A stretch of 64,000 nucleotides of DNA, taken from NCBI GenBank assembly GCA_023823795.1, contig CP085710.1:2816001-2880000 (forward strand), in the 5' to 3' direction. Source of the stretch: Bacillus sp. F19. Its GTDB lineage: Bacteria; Bacillota; Bacilli; Bacillales; Bacillaceae. A program made the position numbers and the translations under genes. The notes under the pieces are model-generated. The model did no database searches. It had not been told where the DNA came from and saw nothing but the letters and a program-made list of their open reading frames with translations. Shown here piece after piece: positions 62,550 through 64,000 of this stretch (the stretch's first letter is position 1; each line of letters begins with the position of its first letter).

Positions 62550-62654
62550 ATGAAGGAAATTCTTCGTGAAATTGGAATGATAGCAAGGGCATTAGACTCT
62601 ATAAGTAATATAGAATTTAAAGAATATGATGTTAATAATTCGAGAATTAACTAA
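62550..62654 (+). pseudogene. N-terminal remnant of a MarR-family gene
   Basis: 34 codons starting MKEILREIGMIARALDSISN then IEFKEYDV, which is how a subgroup of MarR regulators begins. The frame then diverges and stops at 62654, so only the first helix remains. No ribosome site. A truncated relic beside another remnant. Confidence 0.45.
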
Positions 62655-62829
62655 ATTGAATATACTATTACATTTCTTCCGCTGGCAGTGATATATTCTG
62701 GAACATTATTGCTGTTACAGTAATTCCAAACAGAATTAGCATCATCTTCAAAGTCTAACTTAAACAATTTGCCACAATTGGAATACGATAAGACTCTGAA
62801 GATGGAGCCTATATAATTAAGGCGTTTAA
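62651..62829 (-). pseudogene. Unidentified open frame, probably a remnant
   Basis: A minus frame of about 59 codons with no start codon: GSIFRVLSYSNCGKLFKLDF, then DDANSVWNYCNSNNVPEYIT, ending RNVIVYSI. Composition is protein-like. Its 5' end overlaps the stop of the PH-like gene. Family unknown; no start, so likely a truncated gene. Confidence 0.35.
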
Positions 62830-63185
62830 TTATTTATGTGAGAGCAACGCATCAAGATATTTTTTTCTAGTTGTTCAGGATCCTCGTTTTCAATCACTAT
62901 TTTGTCAAATTCAAATCTTTTCAAACCAAGAATAGCTACTTTATTTGCGTCATGATAGGATAAGAAATATTTCTTTTTATCAATAATGAAAATCCCAGCT
63001 TTATAGCCGATTGTAGTAATGCCTGTTCTTTTTATAGCTGTCAAAGGAAACTTGAAATTTCCAACCTGTACTTCTTCGACCGAATTGTAAGGAATTTCTA
63101 TCTTTTTTCTTAAAGTAGTAACCATTGTCTGACCTGAAATATTCAATATTAAAGCAGTATCACCAAATTCAATTTGAACACTCAC
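62826..63185 (-). CDS. PH-domain-like protein
   Basis: 119 residues, GTG start with AAAGGAGGTGAT upstream. Beta-rich pattern MVTTLRKKIEIPYNSVEEVQ and GYKAGIFIIDKKKYFLSYHD, with a C-terminal helix, the arrangement of bacterial PH-like proteins. Function unknown. It lies just downstream of an ABC-2 permease gene. Confidence 0.65.
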   Translation of the reverse strand: MSVQIEFGDTALILNISGQTMVTTLRKKIEIPYNSVEEVQVGNFKFPLTAIKRTGITTIGYKAGIFIIDKKKYFLSYHDANKVAILGLKRFEFDKIVIENEDPEQLEKNILMRCSHINN

Positions 63186-63273
63186 CTTTTATCACCTCCT
63201 TTATAATGTCAGAAATCGTTTCTTTTAATCTCTCTTATACGTATGCTCCATCATATTATTGATATAAAATTAG

Positions 63274-64000
63274 TCACATAGAAGGCAACTCTTTTCGGTA
63301 TAAATAATATTTTGATAAAAACAGGATAAATAATATGAGCAGTAACTTTACAGCCACTGTTGTGAAAAAATGAGGTAAAGCATTGCCGGTTATTATGATG
63401 TTGACAGCATGATTCGTCAAATATGAGGGATTTAAAATTTGAAATACCGAACCAAATACGGTTACGACTTTCAAAAGGATCAGAACAAAAATCGATATCA
63501 CAGCAACTGCCGAAGATCTAGAAAGTAAAGCACCCATCATTAGTGCTACCGTCAATATAAACAGGCACCAAATGTAATAAACACCAAGCCCTGCTACAAC
63601 TCTAGCTAATGGAACAAAGTGATACAAATAGGAGGTATAAAATACGGCCATCAGAAATCCTGTCGTCACTGACCCTGCAACAATAGCAGCCTGCCCAATC
63701 CACTTGCTCAGCAAATACTCGCCTAGTGTTGTGTTGCGTGTCAAAATAAACGTCAGCATTCCGTTTTTTTTATCTGCTACAACAATATCCATCATACCAA
63801 TTACGATGACTATTAAGCCTAATTGGTCAAATTGATTGGTTAAGGTCGAAGTCAAAACATCTTCTGCGGTAAACTGGGGTAATGTAATATCCATACCTTC
63901 AGGCAATCCACCAGCCATATGCAAAATTTGAGGTAAATAATAGCACGAAAGAGGTTGAATGATTCCCAAAAACATAAATACCACAGGAAACCAAAGTAGT
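63274..64000 (-). CDS. ABC-2 type permease, partial
   Basis: At least 242 residues; the frame continues past the right edge, so the 5' end is missing. Six helices are visible, with LTSTLTNQFDQLGLIVIVIG and a KKNGMLTFILTRNTTLGEYL loop typical of ABC-2 permeases that work with a separate ATPase. The ATPase gene is presumably outside the window. Substrate unknown. Confidence 0.75.
   Translation of the reverse strand, partial: LLWFPVVFMFLGIIQPLSCYYLPQILHMAGGLPEGMDITLPQFTAEDVLTSTLTNQFDQLGLIVIVIGMMDIVVADKKNGMLTFILTRNTTLGEYLLSKWIGQAAIVAGSVTTGFLMAVFYTSYLYHFVPLARVVAGLGVYYIWCLFILTVALMMGALLSRSSAVAVISIFVLILLKVVTVFGSVFQILNPSYLTNHAVNIIITGNALPHFFTTVAVKLLLILFILFLSKYYLYRKELPSM

Noticed and set aside
1-64000. 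tRNA, rRNA, riboswitch or T-box elements
   Set aside because: I looked for cloverleaf ends, the T-box AGGGTGG motif and conserved riboswitch cores and found none I could support by eye; a covariance-model search would be decisive.
1-64000. Intact insertion sequence or prophage
   Set aside because: No transposase, integrase, portal, terminase or terminal inverted repeats with target duplications were recognised.

Overview
The window reads as chromosomal DNA from a Bacillaceae bacterium close to Bacillus/Metabacillus: low-to-moderate GC, strong AGGAGG-type ribosome binding sites, TTG and GTG starts, and many genes recognisable from B. subtilis (spo0M, yozD, yodN, yozE, yokU, kamA, yodP-T, ywaF, aadK, fosB, scoAB). 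No rRNA, tRNA, CRISPR array, intact transposase or prophage is visible. The genus is an inference from gene content; no search was run.

Layout. 0-5 kb: Cdd1-like protein, a small-protein/kinase/spo0M operon, a DUF2515 gene, yozD and yodN. 5-29 kb: an accessory stretch with a DUF990-type ABC exporter, a StyA-like flavin monooxygenase, an AadK adenylyltransferase, a class D beta-lactamase divergent from a MocR regulator, two MFS efflux pumps (one with a MarR regulator), a LysM/GH18 spore-type hydrolase, several decayed genes and an 18-unit, 52-bp tandem repeat. From memory of B. subtilis 168, yodN and yozE are near neighbours there; here about 24.6 kb lies between them. 29.5-39.5 kb: the lysine/beta-lysine cluster yodT-yodS-yodR-yodQ-aldehyde dehydrogenase-ablB, a sigma-54 activator, kamA, yokU, yozE, all on the minus strand. 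39.6-47.4 kb: small genes, a pseudogene patch, a MarR/alarmone synthetase/Spx-like cluster, an amidase, and an ArsR-AHSA1 fusion with an SRPBCC partner. 47.7-53.3 kb: a ketone-body operon (GntP permease, scoA, scoB, 3-hydroxybutyrate dehydrogenase) followed by its own sigma-54 activator. 53.3-64 kb: gene remnants, hydrolases, a phosphodiesterase lipoprotein, a polysaccharide deacetylase, fosB, an amino-acid ABC transporter without an ATPase gene, and a partial ABC-2 permease at the right edge.

How the parts work together. Two catabolic modules share one design: a PAS-AAA-Fis sigma-54 activator gene beside a CoA-transferase pathway. Each has a near-consensus -24/-12 promoter: 31537-31553 before kamA and 53150-53166 before the permease-sco operon. 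Each has 16-bp dyads that look like activator sites: TGCCG-N6-CGGCA types at 33014-33050 and TTCCG-N6-CGGAA types at 53271-53335. A cre-like CcpA site lies in the sco leader and a perfect cre match lies upstream of yodT, which also has a possible SigE promoter. This suggests kamA and ketone-body use are induced by a ligand, repressed by glucose, and (for yodT onward) also used in the mother cell.

At least ten broken or truncated genes are present, clustered at 13.6-17.4, 41.0-41.9, 53.3-54.6 and 62.5-62.8 kb. Some could be sequencing errors rather than decay.
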